Origin: Alcaligenaceae bacterium
Lineage (GTDB): Bacteria; Pseudomonadota; Gammaproteobacteria; Burkholderiales; Burkholderiaceae_B
Direction: 5' to 3'
DNA: 35,383 bases
Assembly (NCBI GenBank): GCA_947379755.1
Contig: CANCOC010000033.1
Location: forward strand, 1-35,383
Under the pieces are notes generated by a model, which saw only the letters and a list, made by a program, of their open reading frames with translations, searched no databases and was not told where the DNA came from. A program made the translations under genes and the position numbers. Positions 1-9,522 of this stretch are shown piece by piece (position 1 is the first letter of the stretch; each line of letters begins with the position of its first letter).

Positions 1-38
1 GGGCGAGTTTTTTTGTTCAAATTACTGAGCCTGAGATC

Positions 39-1169
39 ATGGCAACAAAACGCGACTTTTACGACATTCTTGGCGTTGCCAAAAACGCATCAGATGAAGA
101 TTTAAAAAAAGCCTACCGCAAGCTGGCGATGAAATACCATCCGGATCGCAATCCGGACAGTAAGGAAGCCGAAGAAAAATTCAAGCAGGCCAAAGAAGCC
201 TATGAGATGCTTTCTGACGGAAATAAGCGTGCGGCTTATGATCGATATGGTCATGCCGGCGTAGATCCTAACGCAGCGGGGATGGGCGGTGGTGCTGGTT
301 TCAGCGATTCGTTCGGCGATCTCTTTGGTGAGATCTTTGGCGGTCAGCAGCGTCGCGGCGGCGGTGGTGGTGGCGGACCTCAGGTTTATCGCGGTGCCGA
401 TCTGAAGTACGCGATGGAAATCACGCTCGAGCAGGCAGCCAATGGATTCGATACTGAAATCCGAGTCCCGAGCTGGGAGAACTGCGAGATTTGTAAAGGC
501 AGTGGCGCCAAGCCTGGCACGTCTCCCAAAACCTGCCGTACCTGCGGTGGTGCGGGTGCGGTGCGCATGCAGCAAGGTTTTTTCAGCGTCCAGCAGACAT
601 GTCCGACATGCCATGGCAATGGCAAGGAAATCACGGATCCTTGTGTTTCGTGTGACGGAGTGGGACGCAAGCGCCGCAACAAGACCCTTCAGGTCAAGAT
701 CCCTGCGGGCATTGATGATGGCATGCGTATTCGCTCAACCGGGAATGGTGAGCCGGGCATTAATGGCGGCCCTTCTGGCGATCTGTTCGTTGAGATCAAC
801 ATCAAGGAACACAAGATTTTCCAGCGCGACAATGACGACCTGCATTGCGAGTTGACCATCCCCTTTACGACTGCTGCGCTAGGTGGGGATATTCAAGTTC
901 CCACGCTCAACGGCAAGGCTGAAATCACCATCCCGGATGGGACGCAATCAGGCAAGACTTTCAGATTGCGTGCCAAAGGAATCAAGGGCGTGCGAGCCGC
1001 TTATCCGGGTGACCTGTATTGTCATGTCGTGGTTGAGACGCCTGTCAAACTCAGCGAAGAGCAAAAGGTTATTTTGCGTCAGTTTGAGGCTTCATTAAGC
1101 GATGGGGGCGAGCGCCACTCACCACAAAGTAAATCATGGACGGATCGGGTCAAAGAGTTTTTTTCCTGA
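39..1169 (+). CDS. dnaJ: Chaperone protein DnaJ (Hsp40)
   Basis: Co-chaperone that delivers unfolded clients to DnaK and stimulates its ATPase in the cytoplasm. The 376 residues show the full type I layout: J domain at about 4-69 with the HPD motif at 34-36, a Gly/Phe-rich linker at about 71-115, four CxxCxGxG zinc repeats beginning at Cys149, Cys166, Cys188 and Cys202, then the C-terminal substrate-binding domains. The length is normal for the family. The start ATG is preceded by a weak TGAG-type ribosome site. The gene normally follows dnaK, which would lie just left of the window. It ends 21 bases before a strong hairpin terminator. Nothing is unusual in the protein. Confidence 0.98.
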   Translation: MATKRDFYDILGVAKNASDEDLKKAYRKLAMKYHPDRNPDSKEAEEKFKQAKEAYEMLSDGNKRAAYDRYGHAGVDPNAAGMGGGAGFSDSFGDLFGEIFGGQQRRGGGGGGGPQVYRGADLKYAMEITLEQAANGFDTEIRVPSWENCEICKGSGAKPGTSPKTCRTCGGAGAVRMQQGFFSVQQTCPTCHGNGKEITDPCVSCDGVGRKRRNKTLQVKIPAGIDDGMRIRSTGNGEPGINGGPSGDLFVEINIKEHKIFQRDNDDLHCELTIPFTTAALGGDIQVPTLNGKAEITIPDGTQSGKTFRLRAKGIKGVRAAYPGDLYCHVVVETPVKLSEEQKVILRQFEASLSDGGERHSPQSKSWTDRVKEFFS

Positions 1170-1190
1170 TTATTCAACGTCTTGGGTCGT

Positions 1191-1233
1191 AAAAAAATGG
1201 GTTGCCGCATAATTAATCGGCAACCCATTTTTT
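1191..1233. terminator. Bidirectional intrinsic terminator between dnaJ and the M16 peptidase gene
   Basis: A perfect stem pairs about 1197-1207 (TGGGTTGCCG side) with 1218-1228, with a 10-base A/T-rich loop. An A run on the left and a T run on the right let it work on both strands. It sits between two convergent genes, as expected. Confidence 0.9.
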
Positions 1234-1249
1234 CATCCTGTCTCCTGGT

Positions 1250-4000
1250 TTACTTTTTCTTGTCAAAATCCCCGGCGGCGACGCTACTGAAGTCCTCAGG
1301 TTTGAGATACTTGCGCATCGCAGCATGGATCTGTTCAGGTGTCAGCGCTGCAATTTTCTGATTCATGGCCGCTGCCCAGGCAAAGGTACGGTTGCGATCC
1401 AGATAGGCACTCCAGGTCGTTGAGAGCGTCGCGTCCTGAGCCAGTGAAAGCTTACGCAGATTGAGCAGCGCGTTGATACCGTCCTTGACTTCCTGCTCTG
1501 TGAAGCCATCTTTGACCGCACGGTCAAGCTCTTCCCGGATGGCCGTCTCAACCTTGTTGCGGTTTTCAGGTGCGTAAATAGCATAGACAGACCAGGTTGC
1601 GTTCGGTTGGTAGGCAGAAACGCTCAGACTGCTTCGCACGTTGTAGGAAAGGCCTTCTTTTTCACGCACACGCGTCCACAGGCGTGAGGTCTCGGATGAG
1701 CCGAGCAAAAAGTTTGCCATGGTCAGCGCAGGAAAATCAGGGTGAGTATCCTGAATTTCGACAGGGAGTTTTGCCAGATAAAAGGCGTTTGCCTTGTCTG
1801 GTGTCAGCGCCTGCATCTGCTCTGGCTTGACCATGCGAAAAGGCTCAGGTACGCGTTGGTAGGCTGCCGCTGGCTTCCAGCTTTGCAGGCTGCTTTTGAG
1901 CGTGGCCTCGAACTTGGCAGCGTCAAAGTCACCTACTGCGGAAACAGAGATATCGCCAGTGCCATGAAACCTGCGATGAAAGTTCACAAGGTCAGCACGT
2001 TTGATTGCCTGTGCGGCAGCGATCGATTCATCAAAGGTTGGTGCGTAACGAATGTCGTCGCGGGCCCAGGGGTTGTTGTGACGGCTGAGCATTCGGGCAG
2101 CAATCGCATTCGGTTCTGTCTTTGCGCTTTTGATACTCGCGACCAGCTTGCTGGTGTATTCGCTGAGCTGTTCCTGTGGATAATTCGCTTGCTGGATGAC
2201 ACTCAGGACAAAGCTGGTCAAAGCATCGATGTTCTCGCGTGTGGCGCTCAGGCTAATTGAAAGATCCGTGCTGGAGCCAGAGATGCCCACGTCACCCCTT
2301 AATGAATCAATTTTGTCGCTGATCTGTTCGCGTGTGAGTTTGTCTGTTCCATTCAACAGCAAGTCGGCAGCGATGGTTGACGCCATGCGCTGACCTTTCA
2401 TCAGCTCAACATTGCCGGACTGAATGTCAATGTTGACACGCACGCGATTGCCGCGCGCTTCTTTGGGGAGCAGGGCCAGTTTGACGGGTCCATTGGCAAG
2501 CTTCAGTGTTTTAAGCAAAGTGCGCGAATCAATATTTTCGGGCGTGGGGTCAAACGCTTCAGTCTGTTTGCTGGCGACGTCTCCCTTGTAGTCGGCCAGA
2601 CTGCTCTTGAGGTCAGGAATCGCTGCAAGTGGCGCCCGCACGGGCTTGTCAGTCGGGATGTATTGACCTTCCGTCCGGTTGGCTGCCAGCATATATTCGG
2701 CGCCTACACGTTGTGCCTCAGCCAGTGTGACCTTGCGGATGCGATCTCGCGAGACAAATACCATCCGCCAGTCCCCTATTGCGACATATTCGGACAGGGC
2801 GCTTGCTACGCTCTGTGCGTCACTGAAGACTTTGTCCCAGTTTGTGAGCCACTGGTTGCGTACGCGTTCAAGTTCTTCTTTTGTAAATGGTTTTTTGGCA
2901 AGCGACTCAAGCGTCGTGGTCAGTAAGCTGAGCGCGCGCTTGGGGTCCGCGCCGTGTTCAAGCGTGGCACCGAACATCACGATCCCCGGGGCATACTCGT
3001 CCATGGTGAAGCCCAGCACGCTCGTGGCTTGCTTGCTCGGAACCATAGCCTTGTACAGACGGCCGGAGGGCGTATCTGCCATCATCATGCTGGCAAGGTC
3101 CAGTGCTGCAAAGTCAGGGTGGGCTGCCGGGGGCACGTGATACATGGCTGCTACCAGTGGCGAGCCACCATTGCGGCGCAGGGTGATGCCACGTTCGCCA
3201 TCCTGCAGGGGTTCAACTGTATATTCAGGCGGGAGTTTACGTTCAGGCTTTGGAATGGTGCCAAAGGAACGCTCAATCGCCTGGAGTGTTGCCTCAGGGT
3301 CGAATTGGCCGGTCACGATCAGTACTGCATTGTCAGGCTGATAATGGGCGCGATAAAAAGCCTGTAGCTGGGCGATATCGACATTCTCGACATCCGAGCG
3401 CGCACCGATCGGGGTCTTGCCGTAGTTGTGCCATTGAAAGGCAACTCCCAGCATTTTTTGCCACAACATCTGAAAGGGGTTGTTCTCGCCACTTTCCATT
3501 TCGTTACGCACGACAGTCATTTCTGTGTCCAGATCCTGACGCGAAACAGTGGAGTGAATCATGGCATCGGCCTGCCAGTTCAAGTACCAGTTCAGTGTCT
3601 CTGGATTGGCCGCAAAGCTGGCGTAATAGTTCGTCCGATCTGTCGAGGTCGAGCCATTGGCCTGCAAGCCACGTTTGGAAAACTCGCCCAGTGCATTCGG
3701 AATGTCAGGCGTGCCTTTGAATAACATGTGTTCAAGTAAATGCGCCATGCCTGTTTCGCCATAGTTCTCATGGCGCGAGCCAACCAGATAGGTCATGTTG
3801 ACAGTGGTGGTCGGTTTGGATGCGTCTGGTGCCAATAACACGCGCAAGCCATTGCTTTGAATACGGTATTCAGTGATGCCCTCAACCGAGGTCACTTCAT
3901 TCATGCCTGCAGGCAGGGTCAGAGCCCATCCCTGTAACGCAACAAATGAGAGCGTGAGGCCCAGCAGGGCGCGTTTAAAGGCGTCAGTCAGCAAACGCAT
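1250..4000 (-). CDS. Exported M16-family zinc metallopeptidase (pitrilysin/insulinase type)
   Basis: Predicted exported zinc peptidase of 916 residues containing two tandem M16 modules. The inverted zinc motif HLLEH is at residues 87-91, and the third ligand is probably Glu167 in the RNEME stretch 76 residues later, matching the family rule HxxEH-x(74-76)-E. The second half (from about residue 470) has the M16 fold pattern but no HxxEH, as is normal for the inactive half. I chose the ATG at 4000 because it gives a clean signal peptide (Met-Arg-Leu-Leu, hydrophobic core, cleavage near GWA). An in-frame ATG at 4102 would overlap the upstream gene and bury the signal. It lies 61 bases downstream of the VWA gene on the same strand. 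Its substrates are unknown. Confidence 0.9.
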   Translation of the reverse strand: MRLLTDAFKRALLGLTLSFVALQGWALTLPAGMNEVTSVEGITEYRIQSNGLRVLLAPDASKPTTTVNMTYLVGSRHENYGETGMAHLLEHMLFKGTPDIPNALGEFSKRGLQANGSTSTDRTNYYASFAANPETLNWYLNWQADAMIHSTVSRQDLDTEMTVVRNEMESGENNPFQMLWQKMLGVAFQWHNYGKTPIGARSDVENVDIAQLQAFYRAHYQPDNAVLIVTGQFDPEATLQAIERSFGTIPKPERKLPPEYTVEPLQDGERGITLRRNGGSPLVAAMYHVPPAAHPDFAALDLASMMMADTPSGRLYKAMVPSKQATSVLGFTMDEYAPGIVMFGATLEHGADPKRALSLLTTTLESLAKKPFTKEELERVRNQWLTNWDKVFSDAQSVASALSEYVAIGDWRMVFVSRDRIRKVTLAEAQRVGAEYMLAANRTEGQYIPTDKPVRAPLAAIPDLKSSLADYKGDVASKQTEAFDPTPENIDSRTLLKTLKLANGPVKLALLPKEARGNRVRVNIDIQSGNVELMKGQRMASTIAADLLLNGTDKLTREQISDKIDSLRGDVGISGSSTDLSISLSATRENIDALTSFVLSVIQQANYPQEQLSEYTSKLVASIKSAKTEPNAIAARMLSRHNNPWARDDIRYAPTFDESIAAAQAIKRADLVNFHRRFHGTGDISVSAVGDFDAAKFEATLKSSLQSWKPAAAYQRVPEPFRMVKPEQMQALTPDKANAFYLAKLPVEIQDTHPDFPALTMANFLLGSSETSRLWTRVREKEGLSYNVRSSLSVSAYQPNATWSVYAIYAPENRNKVETAIREELDRAVKDGFTEQEVKDGINALLNLRKLSLAQDATLSTTWSAYLDRNRTFAWAAAMNQKIAALTPEQIHAAMRKYLKPEDFSSVAAGDFDKKK

Positions 4001-4061
4001 AGGATATTTCCATTTTGAAAGAGTGGGCCGAAGCTGTTGGAACAACTTCGGCCGGATTGGT

Positions 4062-5234
4062 TCATTTCGATAACAGTCGCATTGCCTGTTCAAGTCCTGC
4101 AACAGTGACAGGAAACATCTTGTCCTGAACGATATTGCGGATCAGTGCGATGGACTGGCGGTACTGCCAGGAAGCCTGGGGCTCTGGATTGAGCCATACC
4201 GCTTTGGGCCAGGTCGTGACCATGCGCTGTAACCAGTCGGCACCTGACTCTTTGTTGTAATGCTCGACAGATCCCCCCGGTTGCAGAATTTCATAGGGAC
4301 TCATTGTTGCGTCGCCGACAAAAATCAGTCGCCAGTCTGCATTGAATTTACGCAGCACATCCCAGGTTTCAAATCTTTCCATCTGACGACGACGATTCGA
4401 TTTCCACAGGTGCTCATACGGGCAGTTGTGGAAGTAATACACCTCGAGATTGCGAAACTCACTGCTGGCGGCCGAAAACAACTCCTCGACGCGCGCGATA
4501 TGGTCGTCCATGCTGCCGCCCACATCGAGCAGCATCAATACTTTGACGTTGTTGTGACGCTCCGGGACGAGTTTGATATCCAGATAGCCCGCATTGCGTG
4601 CCGTGCTTGCAATCGTGTCATCCAGATCCAGTTCAAAATCGGCACCCTGACGCGCAAAACGACGCAGCCGTCTGAGTGCAACTTTAAAATTGCGTGTCCC
4701 CAGTTCGATCGTATCGTCGTAGTCGCGGAACTGCCGTTCATCCCAGACCTTGACAGCTGTGCGATTGCCTGCCGAGGCGCCACCGACGCGCACGCCTTCA
4801 GGGTGGTAGCCACCATTGCCAAATGGAGAGGTGCCACCCGTTCCGATCCACTTGCTGCCGCCGGCATGACGCTCTTTTTGTTCTTCCTGACGCTCTTTGA
4901 ACATTTCCATGAGCTTGTCCCAGCCATGCTTCTCGAGCTCAGCTTTTTGCTCGGGTGTCAGGTTTTTTTCGAATTCCTTGACGAGCCAGTCGAGCGGGAT
5001 TTTTTTGCCTGCGGGCAGTTTTTGTTCCAGGCTGCGGTAATAGGTCGCAAACGCCCGGTCAAACCGGTCGAAGAGGGTTTCGTCCTTGATCAGTGTGGTG
5101 CGCGCAAGATAATAAAAGTCTTCGAGCGTCGGTGGCATCAGCGGCGTAGACAGCGCCTCAAGCAGCGTCAGGTATTCCTTGACGGATACCAGCAGTTTCT
5201 GGGTGCGCAGGTGATAAAAGAAATCAACAAGCAT
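4062..5234 (-). CDS. CoxE-type VWA-domain protein, probable MoxR partner
   Basis: A 390-residue cytoplasmic protein with a charged N-terminal region, a Gly-rich linker at about 124-158 and a C-terminal von Willebrand A domain from about residue 230. The metal-ion-dependent adhesion site is DVGGS at 237-241, the DxGxS variant usual in CoxE-like proteins. No signal peptide or membrane segment is visible. In known systems, VWA/CoxE proteins work with MoxR AAA+ ATPases to assemble or activate metalloenzymes or other complexes. A MoxR gene lies two genes upstream, so partnership is likely. The start at 5234 overlaps the end of the GNAT gene by 11 bases, suggesting translational coupling. The client is unknown. 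Confidence 0.88.
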   Translation of the reverse strand: MLVDFFYHLRTQKLLVSVKEYLTLLEALSTPLMPPTLEDFYYLARTTLIKDETLFDRFDRAFATYYRSLEQKLPAGKKIPLDWLVKEFEKNLTPEQKAELEKHGWDKLMEMFKERQEEQKERHAGGSKWIGTGGTSPFGNGGYHPEGVRVGGASAGNRTAVKVWDERQFRDYDDTIELGTRNFKVALRRLRRFARQGADFELDLDDTIASTARNAGYLDIKLVPERHNNVKVLMLLDVGGSMDDHIARVEELFSAASSEFRNLEVYYFHNCPYEHLWKSNRRRQMERFETWDVLRKFNADWRLIFVGDATMSPYEILQPGGSVEHYNKESGADWLQRMVTTWPKAVWLNPEPQASWQYRQSIALIRNIVQDKMFPVTVAGLEQAMRLLSK

Positions 5235-5841
5235 GGCGTTTGAGCTGGTAAAGGAGATGGTCGCGGATTTCGGGCCATTCGCCTGCGATCACGCTATACA
5301 TCACCGTGTCTCGCACAGTGCCGTCGCGACGCAGGGCACTGTGACGGATGATGCCGTCCTTTTTGGCACCCAGGCGCTCAATCGCGCGCTGTGAGGCAAA
5401 GTTGAAATTGTCGGTGCGCCAGCCTACGACTGCTGCACCAAGTGAATCAAACGCGTGGGTCAGCAGCAGGAGCTTGCAGGCGGTGTTCACATGGCTGCGG
5501 TGATGGCTCTTGGCATACCAGGTGTAGCCGATCTCCAGACGCGCGACCGGTGCAATGATATCGTGATAGCGGGTGGTCCCCATGATCTTGCCAGAGGCCT
5601 GGTCAATCACCACAAAGGGCAGCATATGTCCTGCAGCCAGACCGTCCAGAGCTGTCTGGATATAGGCGCCTGCCTGTCCGGGTTCGGGGACGGAGGTCAC
5701 GCGCAGATTCCACAGTTCGCCATCGCGTGCGGCCTCGGACAGACCTGCGTCATGCATGAGGCTGAGAGGCTCAAGGCGTACGCCATGACCCGTCAGGGTG
5801 CAGGGTGCCGGAGTGTTGAGGAAACCTTGATTCTTTGTCAT
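5224..5841 (-). CDS. GNAT-family N-acetyltransferase (RimJ/RimL-like)
   Basis: A 205-residue acetyl-CoA-dependent acyltransferase of the GNAT fold. Family hallmarks are the N-terminal LTGHGVRLEPLSL strand, the central GTTRYHDI strand, and the acetyl-CoA region after YAKSHHRSHVNTACKLLL, followed by the RTDNFNFASQRAIERLGA segment typical of RimJ/RimL-type enzymes. It acts in the cytoplasm; the acceptor could be a protein N-terminus, a small amine or an antibiotic, and nothing here decides that. The start at 5841 has a GGAAG ribosome site. It lies 13 bases after the MoxR gene and overlaps the VWA gene by 11 bases, so it is embedded in the MoxR-VWA operon. Confidence 0.88.
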   Translation of the reverse strand: MTKNQGFLNTPAPCTLTGHGVRLEPLSLMHDAGLSEAARDGELWNLRVTSVPEPGQAGAYIQTALDGLAAGHMLPFVVIDQASGKIMGTTRYHDIIAPVARLEIGYTWYAKSHHRSHVNTACKLLLLTHAFDSLGAAVVGWRTDNFNFASQRAIERLGAKKDGIIRHSALRRDGTVRDTVMYSVIAGEWPEIRDHLLYQLKRHAC

Positions 5842-5854
5842 GTCGCAGTCTTCC

Positions 5855-6736
5855 TTATGTGCGGCGTGTTGTGCCGCGGGTCATTGCGGCCAGACGCTCA
5901 AGCAGCTGCAGGTCCTGTTCGTTTTTAAGCAAGGCACCTGCCATCATTGGGATGGCAGTGGCGGCATGCGCATCAATCTGAGCCGCGCTGACATCTTCTG
6001 CAATCAGCAGACGCAGCCAGTCCAGAAACTCGGACGTCGAAGGCTTTTTCTTCAGGCCAGGTGCCTCGCGCAGTGCAAAAAACGTATCCAGTGCTGCGCG
6101 CAGGACATCAGCGTGCAAGTTGGGAAAGTGCACATCGACAATGCTGCGCAGCGTGTCGCGATCGGGAAAGCGGATGTAATGAAAGAAACAGCGACGCAGG
6201 AATGCATCAGGCAGATCTTTTTCATTATTAGAAGTGATGATGACGAGTGGGCGGTGGATGGCCTTGATCGTACTGCGTGTTTCGTAGACGTGGAATTCCA
6301 TCTGGTCGAGTTCACGCAACAAATCATTTGGAAACTCGATGTCCGCCTTGTCGATCTCATCAATGAGCAAGACCACTGGCTCGGGAGACTGGAAGGCTTG
6401 CCACAGGACGCCCTGCATGATGTAGTTACGGATATCCTTGACCTTTTCGTCACCCAGCTGCGAGTCACGCAGGCGCGACACGGCATCATATTCATACAGG
6501 CCCTGATGTGCCTTGGTGGTGGATTTGATGTGCCATTGCATCAGCGGGCGTCCCAGCGCCTTGGCAACCTCTTCGGCCAGCATCGTTTTGCCCGTGCCGG
6601 GCTCGCCTTTAATCAGCAGGGGACGCTCGAGCGTGAGCGCCGCGTTGACAGCAAGTTTGAGGTCGTCGGTTGCAACATAGCGTTCAGTACCGTCGAAACG
6701 CAGATTGGGGGCTTGGGTCGAGGAAGTTGAGGTCAT
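5855..6736 (-). CDS. MoxR-family AAA+ ATPase
   Basis: A 293-residue AAA+ ATPase of the MoxR branch. Walker A is GEPGTGKT at 44-51, Walker B is LLIDEID at 123-129, a sensor-1 region with TSNNEKDLPDAF follows, and a C-terminal lid completes the usual length. MoxR proteins act as chaperones with VWA partners, for example in methanol dehydrogenase maturation, CO dehydrogenase maturation (CoxD/CoxE) and RavA-ViaA. Here it is the first gene of a leftward MoxR-GNAT-VWA set. The promoter must lie in the 134-base gap shared with the divergent cytochrome gene. The ribosome site is weak. The target enzyme is not encoded in the immediate neighbourhood. Confidence 0.93.
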   Translation of the reverse strand: MTSTSSTQAPNLRFDGTERYVATDDLKLAVNAALTLERPLLIKGEPGTGKTMLAEEVAKALGRPLMQWHIKSTTKAHQGLYEYDAVSRLRDSQLGDEKVKDIRNYIMQGVLWQAFQSPEPVVLLIDEIDKADIEFPNDLLRELDQMEFHVYETRSTIKAIHRPLVIITSNNEKDLPDAFLRRCFFHYIRFPDRDTLRSIVDVHFPNLHADVLRAALDTFFALREAPGLKKKPSTSEFLDWLRLLIAEDVSAAQIDAHAATAIPMMAGALLKNEQDLQLLERLAAMTRGTTRRT

Positions 6737-6870
6737 TTGTCGCTAAAAGTAAGAGTCACGGATGGTAAATATGGATTGTTTAATTCTTGTTGCTCCAATT
6801 ATCGTACAATCCTAACGTTTTGCGGCCGGGAATATGCCCGGGTTTTCTCTGCTTGAGCAAGAGCCCTCAC

Positions 6871-7248
6871 ATGAAGTTGTCGAACACAATGTATCGCTTC
6901 AAGACTAATTTAGCCAGTCAGCTGGTGGCCAGCCTGGCCATCGCTGCATCCTGTTTAACGGTTTCGCCTGCCTTTGCAGCCGATGCGCCCGTCACAGGTC
7001 ACGCCGATGCTGCAAAAGCCAAGGTGTCGATGTGTATCGGATGTCACGGCATTCCGGGCTATCGGGCAAGCTTTCCCGAGGTGTACTCGGTGCCGATGAT
7101 TGCCGGCCAGAATGACAAATACATCCAGGCGGCTTTGCATGCCTACGCAAAAGGCGACCGTACCCATCCCACGATGGACGCGATTGCTGCAAGCCTGTCA
7201 GATCAGGATATTGCTGATCTGGCTGCCTACTATTCCAATCTTAAATAA
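6871..7248 (+). CDS. Exported class I cytochrome c (c553/c4-like)
   Basis: A small periplasmic monohaem cytochrome c of 125 residues that carries electrons between respiratory complexes. A signal peptide occupies about 1-36 (cleavage after AFA), the haem-binding motif CIGCH is at 55-59, and Met102 is the probable sixth iron ligand, followed by the C-terminal helix pattern LSDQDIADLAAYYS. I chose ATG 6871 over an in-frame start at 6787 because it begins directly at the signal peptide and has a GAG ribosome site. A TACAAT box at 6805-6810 is a possible -10, without a convincing -35. A second cytochrome follows after 13 bases. Confidence 0.9.
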   Translation: MKLSNTMYRFKTNLASQLVASLAIAASCLTVSPAFAADAPVTGHADAAKAKVSMCIGCHGIPGYRASFPEVYSVPMIAGQNDKYIQAALHAYAKGDRTHPTMDAIAASLSDQDIADLAAYYSNLK

Positions 7249-7261
7249 TCAGGGGGCCACT

Positions 7262-7624
7262 TTGAAACAATTTTCGCTCGCCCTCGCAGGCACACTGTTG
7301 ATCGCAACGGCCGGACTGAGTCAGGCTGCTGATCTCGCTGCGGGTAAAGCCGTATGGGAAAAAGTCAATTGCGCGTCCTGTCACGGTGCAGATGCCAAAT
7401 CTGCAGTCGACCCCGCATATCCTGTTCTGGCAGGTCAGCATGCTGACTTTCTGGTGCATGCACTGAAAGCTTATCAGCGTGGCGCTGCAGGTGCGCCTGC
7501 CTCGGCAAACGTTCGCAAAAATGCCATCATGGGTGCCTTTGCAAGTCAGTTATCCAAGCAGGATATCGAAAACGTAGCCGCCTGGCTCGCTGCTCAGCCA
7601 GGCCCACTGGCTGTGCGCAAGTAA
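7262..7624 (+). CDS. Exported class I cytochrome c, second of the pair (TTG start)
   Basis: A periplasmic monohaem cytochrome c of 120 residues. A signal peptide spans about 1-22 (Met-Lys-Gln, hydrophobic core, SQA-ADL cleavage), CASCH is at 37-41, and Met90 is the likely axial ligand. The start is a TTG at 7262 preceded by AGGGGG at about 5 bases. No ATG gives the signal peptide, so the rare start is well supported. The gene forms a two-gene operon with the preceding cytochrome. The two proteins resemble the halves of a dihaem cytochrome c4, so they may act as a pair in electron transfer to a terminal oxidase; that is inference. Confidence 0.88.
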   Translation: MKQFSLALAGTLLIATAGLSQAADLAAGKAVWEKVNCASCHGADAKSAVDPAYPVLAGQHADFLVHALKAYQRGAAGAPASANVRKNAIMGAFASQLSKQDIENVAAWLAAQPGPLAVRK

Positions 7625-7680
7625 TTCATCCTTCAATGGCTGGAGGCTGGCAGACAGAATGTAGTCCTACGGCAGACCTA

Positions 7681-7714
7681 AAAAAACCGCAAATTTAAAT
7701 TTGCGGTTTTTTTT
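7681..7714. terminator. Palindromic bidirectional terminator
   Basis: Perfect palindrome ACCGCAAATTT/AAATTTGCGGT flanked by an A run and a T run. It separates the rightward cytochrome pair from the leftward DUF1841 gene and can serve both. Confidence 0.9.
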
Positions 7715-7730
7715 ATTTGAAGTGGACTTT

Positions 7731-8159
7731 TTAGTCGCGGCTGACACGCTGACGGATCAGCTCGATATAGGCATCGCTGTCCAGAGGTGTACCCAGGCGT
7801 TGGGATTCCCAGACCACCTTTCCCAGACACTCCATGATTTCATGCGCAGCATGGTGGGGATCCGTGCGGGAGGCCAGACCTTCGAAAGCCTGGCGAATCC
7901 CGCGAGGATGATCAATCGAAAGCTGTTCGGCAATTGCCAAATGCATGGATAAGTGAAGAAAAGGGTTGGTCCTTCCTTCTTCTACGTTGAATTCCCTGGT
8001 CATGGAGTCTGCTTGTTCCATGTCATCATGGTATTCGGGATGTTTTTCTATCCAGCCGAGAGCCATGGCCTCCAGAGGTGTGAGAACCTCCAGTGCGCGA
8101 TGCTTGCGCCACGTTTCAATAAAAAACTGCCTGACCTGATCGCGCGAAGGGTTAAACAT
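7731..8159 (-). CDS. DUF1841 family protein
   Basis: A 142-residue protein recognised as DUF1841 from its beginning MFNPSRDQVRQFF, the central EGRTNPFLHLSMHLAIAEQ segment and the HHAAHEIMECLGK segment. The family is widespread in beta- and gammaproteobacteria and has no assigned function. The clustered histidines and acidic residues (HLSMHL, DPHHAAHEIME) could bind metal, but this is speculation. There is no signal peptide or membrane segment, so it is presumably cytoplasmic. It stands alone, divergent from icd. Confidence 0.85.
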   Translation of the reverse strand: MFNPSRDQVRQFFIETWRKHRALEVLTPLEAMALGWIEKHPEYHDDMEQADSMTREFNVEEGRTNPFLHLSMHLAIAEQLSIDHPRGIRQAFEGLASRTDPHHAAHEIMECLGKVVWESQRLGTPLDSDAYIELIRQRVSRD

Positions 8160-8265
8160 GCGGCAATGCCTGTGAATCTGAAGTGATTAAATCTGGAGGG
8201 CTGCGATGCTCAGACGCAATGCAGGATAAGATGATTGACTATTTTAAGGCGCAACCGGAGTCAGC

Positions 8266-9522
8266 ATGTCCTATCAGCACATCAAGATCCCTTCTGCAGG
8301 CAAAAAAATCACTCTGAATGCGGACTTTTCGCTCAACGTGCCCGATCAACCGATTATCCCCTTCATCGAAGGTGACGGTACGGGTGTGGATATCACCCCG
8401 GTCATGATCCGTGTGGTGGACGCCGCAGTCGCAAAGGCTTACGCAGGGGAACGCAACATCCACTGGATGGAAATTTTTGCCGGTGAAAAGTCCATACGAC
8501 TCTATGGCCCCGACGTGCGTCTGCCAGAAGAAACCTTGCGCGCCGTTAAAGAGTATGTCGTGTCGATCAAGGGTCCCCTGAGCACCCCGGTCGGTGGCGG
8601 CATCCGGTCACTAAATGTAACGCTGCGCCAGCAGCTTGACTTGTATGTCTGCCTGCGGCCGGTGCGTTATTACAAAGGCGTTCCTTCTCCTCTGCGTGAA
8701 CCCGAAAAAACCAACATGGTTATTTTTCGTGAAAACTCCGAAGATATTTACGCTGGAATTGAGTTTGCGGCACATACCGATGCATCGAGGCAACTGATCG
8801 ACTTTCTGCAGCATACGCTGGGGGTGACCAAAATCCGTTTTCCCGAGACTTCGGGCATCGCCATCAAGCCTGTTTCGAGCGAGGGAACCAAGCGTCTGGT
8901 CCGCCGTGCGTTGCAATACACAATTGACAATAACCTGCCTTCCTGCACGATTGTGCACAAGGGCAATATCATGAAGTTTACCGAAGGTGCTTTTCGTGAC
9001 TGGGCCTACGAGCTTGCGCGTGATGAGTTCGGTGCACAGCCGATCGATGGCGGGCCATGGTGCAAATTCAAACACCCCAGGACGGGCCGGGACATTATCG
9101 TGAAGGACGTCATTGCGGATGCCTTCATGCAACAGATCTTGTTGCGACCAACCGAATACAGCGTAATTGCGACATTGAATCTGAACGGTGATTATTTGTC
9201 CGATGCGCTGGCTGCGCAGGTTGGCGGTGTTGGCATTGCACCGGGTGCCAATTTGTCTGATTCCGTCGCGATGTTTGAAGCGACCTCAGGTACTGCACCA
9301 AAATATGCTGGCAAGGACTATGTCAATCCCGGCTCTGCCATTCTTTCTGCCGAAATGATGCTGCGTCACATGGGTTGGACAGAGGCTGCCGACCTGATCA
9401 TTCAAAGCATGGAAAAAACGATTTTGTCTAAAAGAGTGACATATGACTTTGCCCGTTTGCTAGAGGGCGCGGCACAGGTCTCATGTTCTGGTTTTGGGCA
9501 GGCCATGATTGAAAATATGTAA
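8266..9522 (+). CDS. icd: NADP-dependent isocitrate dehydrogenase
   Basis: TCA-cycle enzyme converting isocitrate to 2-oxoglutarate, CO2 and NADPH. The 418 residues match the E. coli type. The substrate loop [12 protein letters not shown] contains Ser115, equivalent to the Ser113 that AceK phosphorylates in E. coli. The metal-binding and signature region [14 protein letters not shown] is present. NADP specificity is indicated by KYAGKDYV and by Tyr and Arg in the YDFAR stretch. The start at 8266 follows a good CCGGAG ribosome site. It is a single gene, and only a weak hairpin (TGGC/GCCA, 9526-9540) with a short T-rich tail follows. Confidence 0.97.
   Translation: MSYQHIKIPSAGKKITLNADFSLNVPDQPIIPFIEGDGTGVDITPVMIRVVDAAVAKAYAGERNIHWMEIFAGEKSIRLYGPDVRLPEETLRAVKEYVVSIKGPLSTPVGGGIRSLNVTLRQQLDLYVCLRPVRYYKGVPSPLREPEKTNMVIFRENSEDIYAGIEFAAHTDASRQLIDFLQHTLGVTKIRFPETSGIAIKPVSSEGTKRLVRRALQYTIDNNLPSCTIVHKGNIMKFTEGAFRDWAYELARDEFGAQPIDGGPWCKFKHPRTGRDIIVKDVIADAFMQQILLRPTEYSVIATLNLNGDYLSDALAAQVGGVGIAPGANLSDSVAMFEATSGTAPKYAGKDYVNPGSAILSAEMMLRHMGWTEAADLIIQSMEKTILSKRVTYDFARLLEGAAQVSCSGFGQAMIENM

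Noticed and set aside
4260-5243. A 327-codon rightward reading frame opposite the VWA gene
   Set aside because: It is antisense to a clear CoxE-type protein, has no family resemblance or ribosome site, and is explained by codon bias of the real gene.
5840-6730. A 296-codon rightward reading frame opposite the MoxR gene
   Set aside because: It mirrors a well-supported AAA+ ATPase with intact Walker motifs; the antisense product has no recognisable features.
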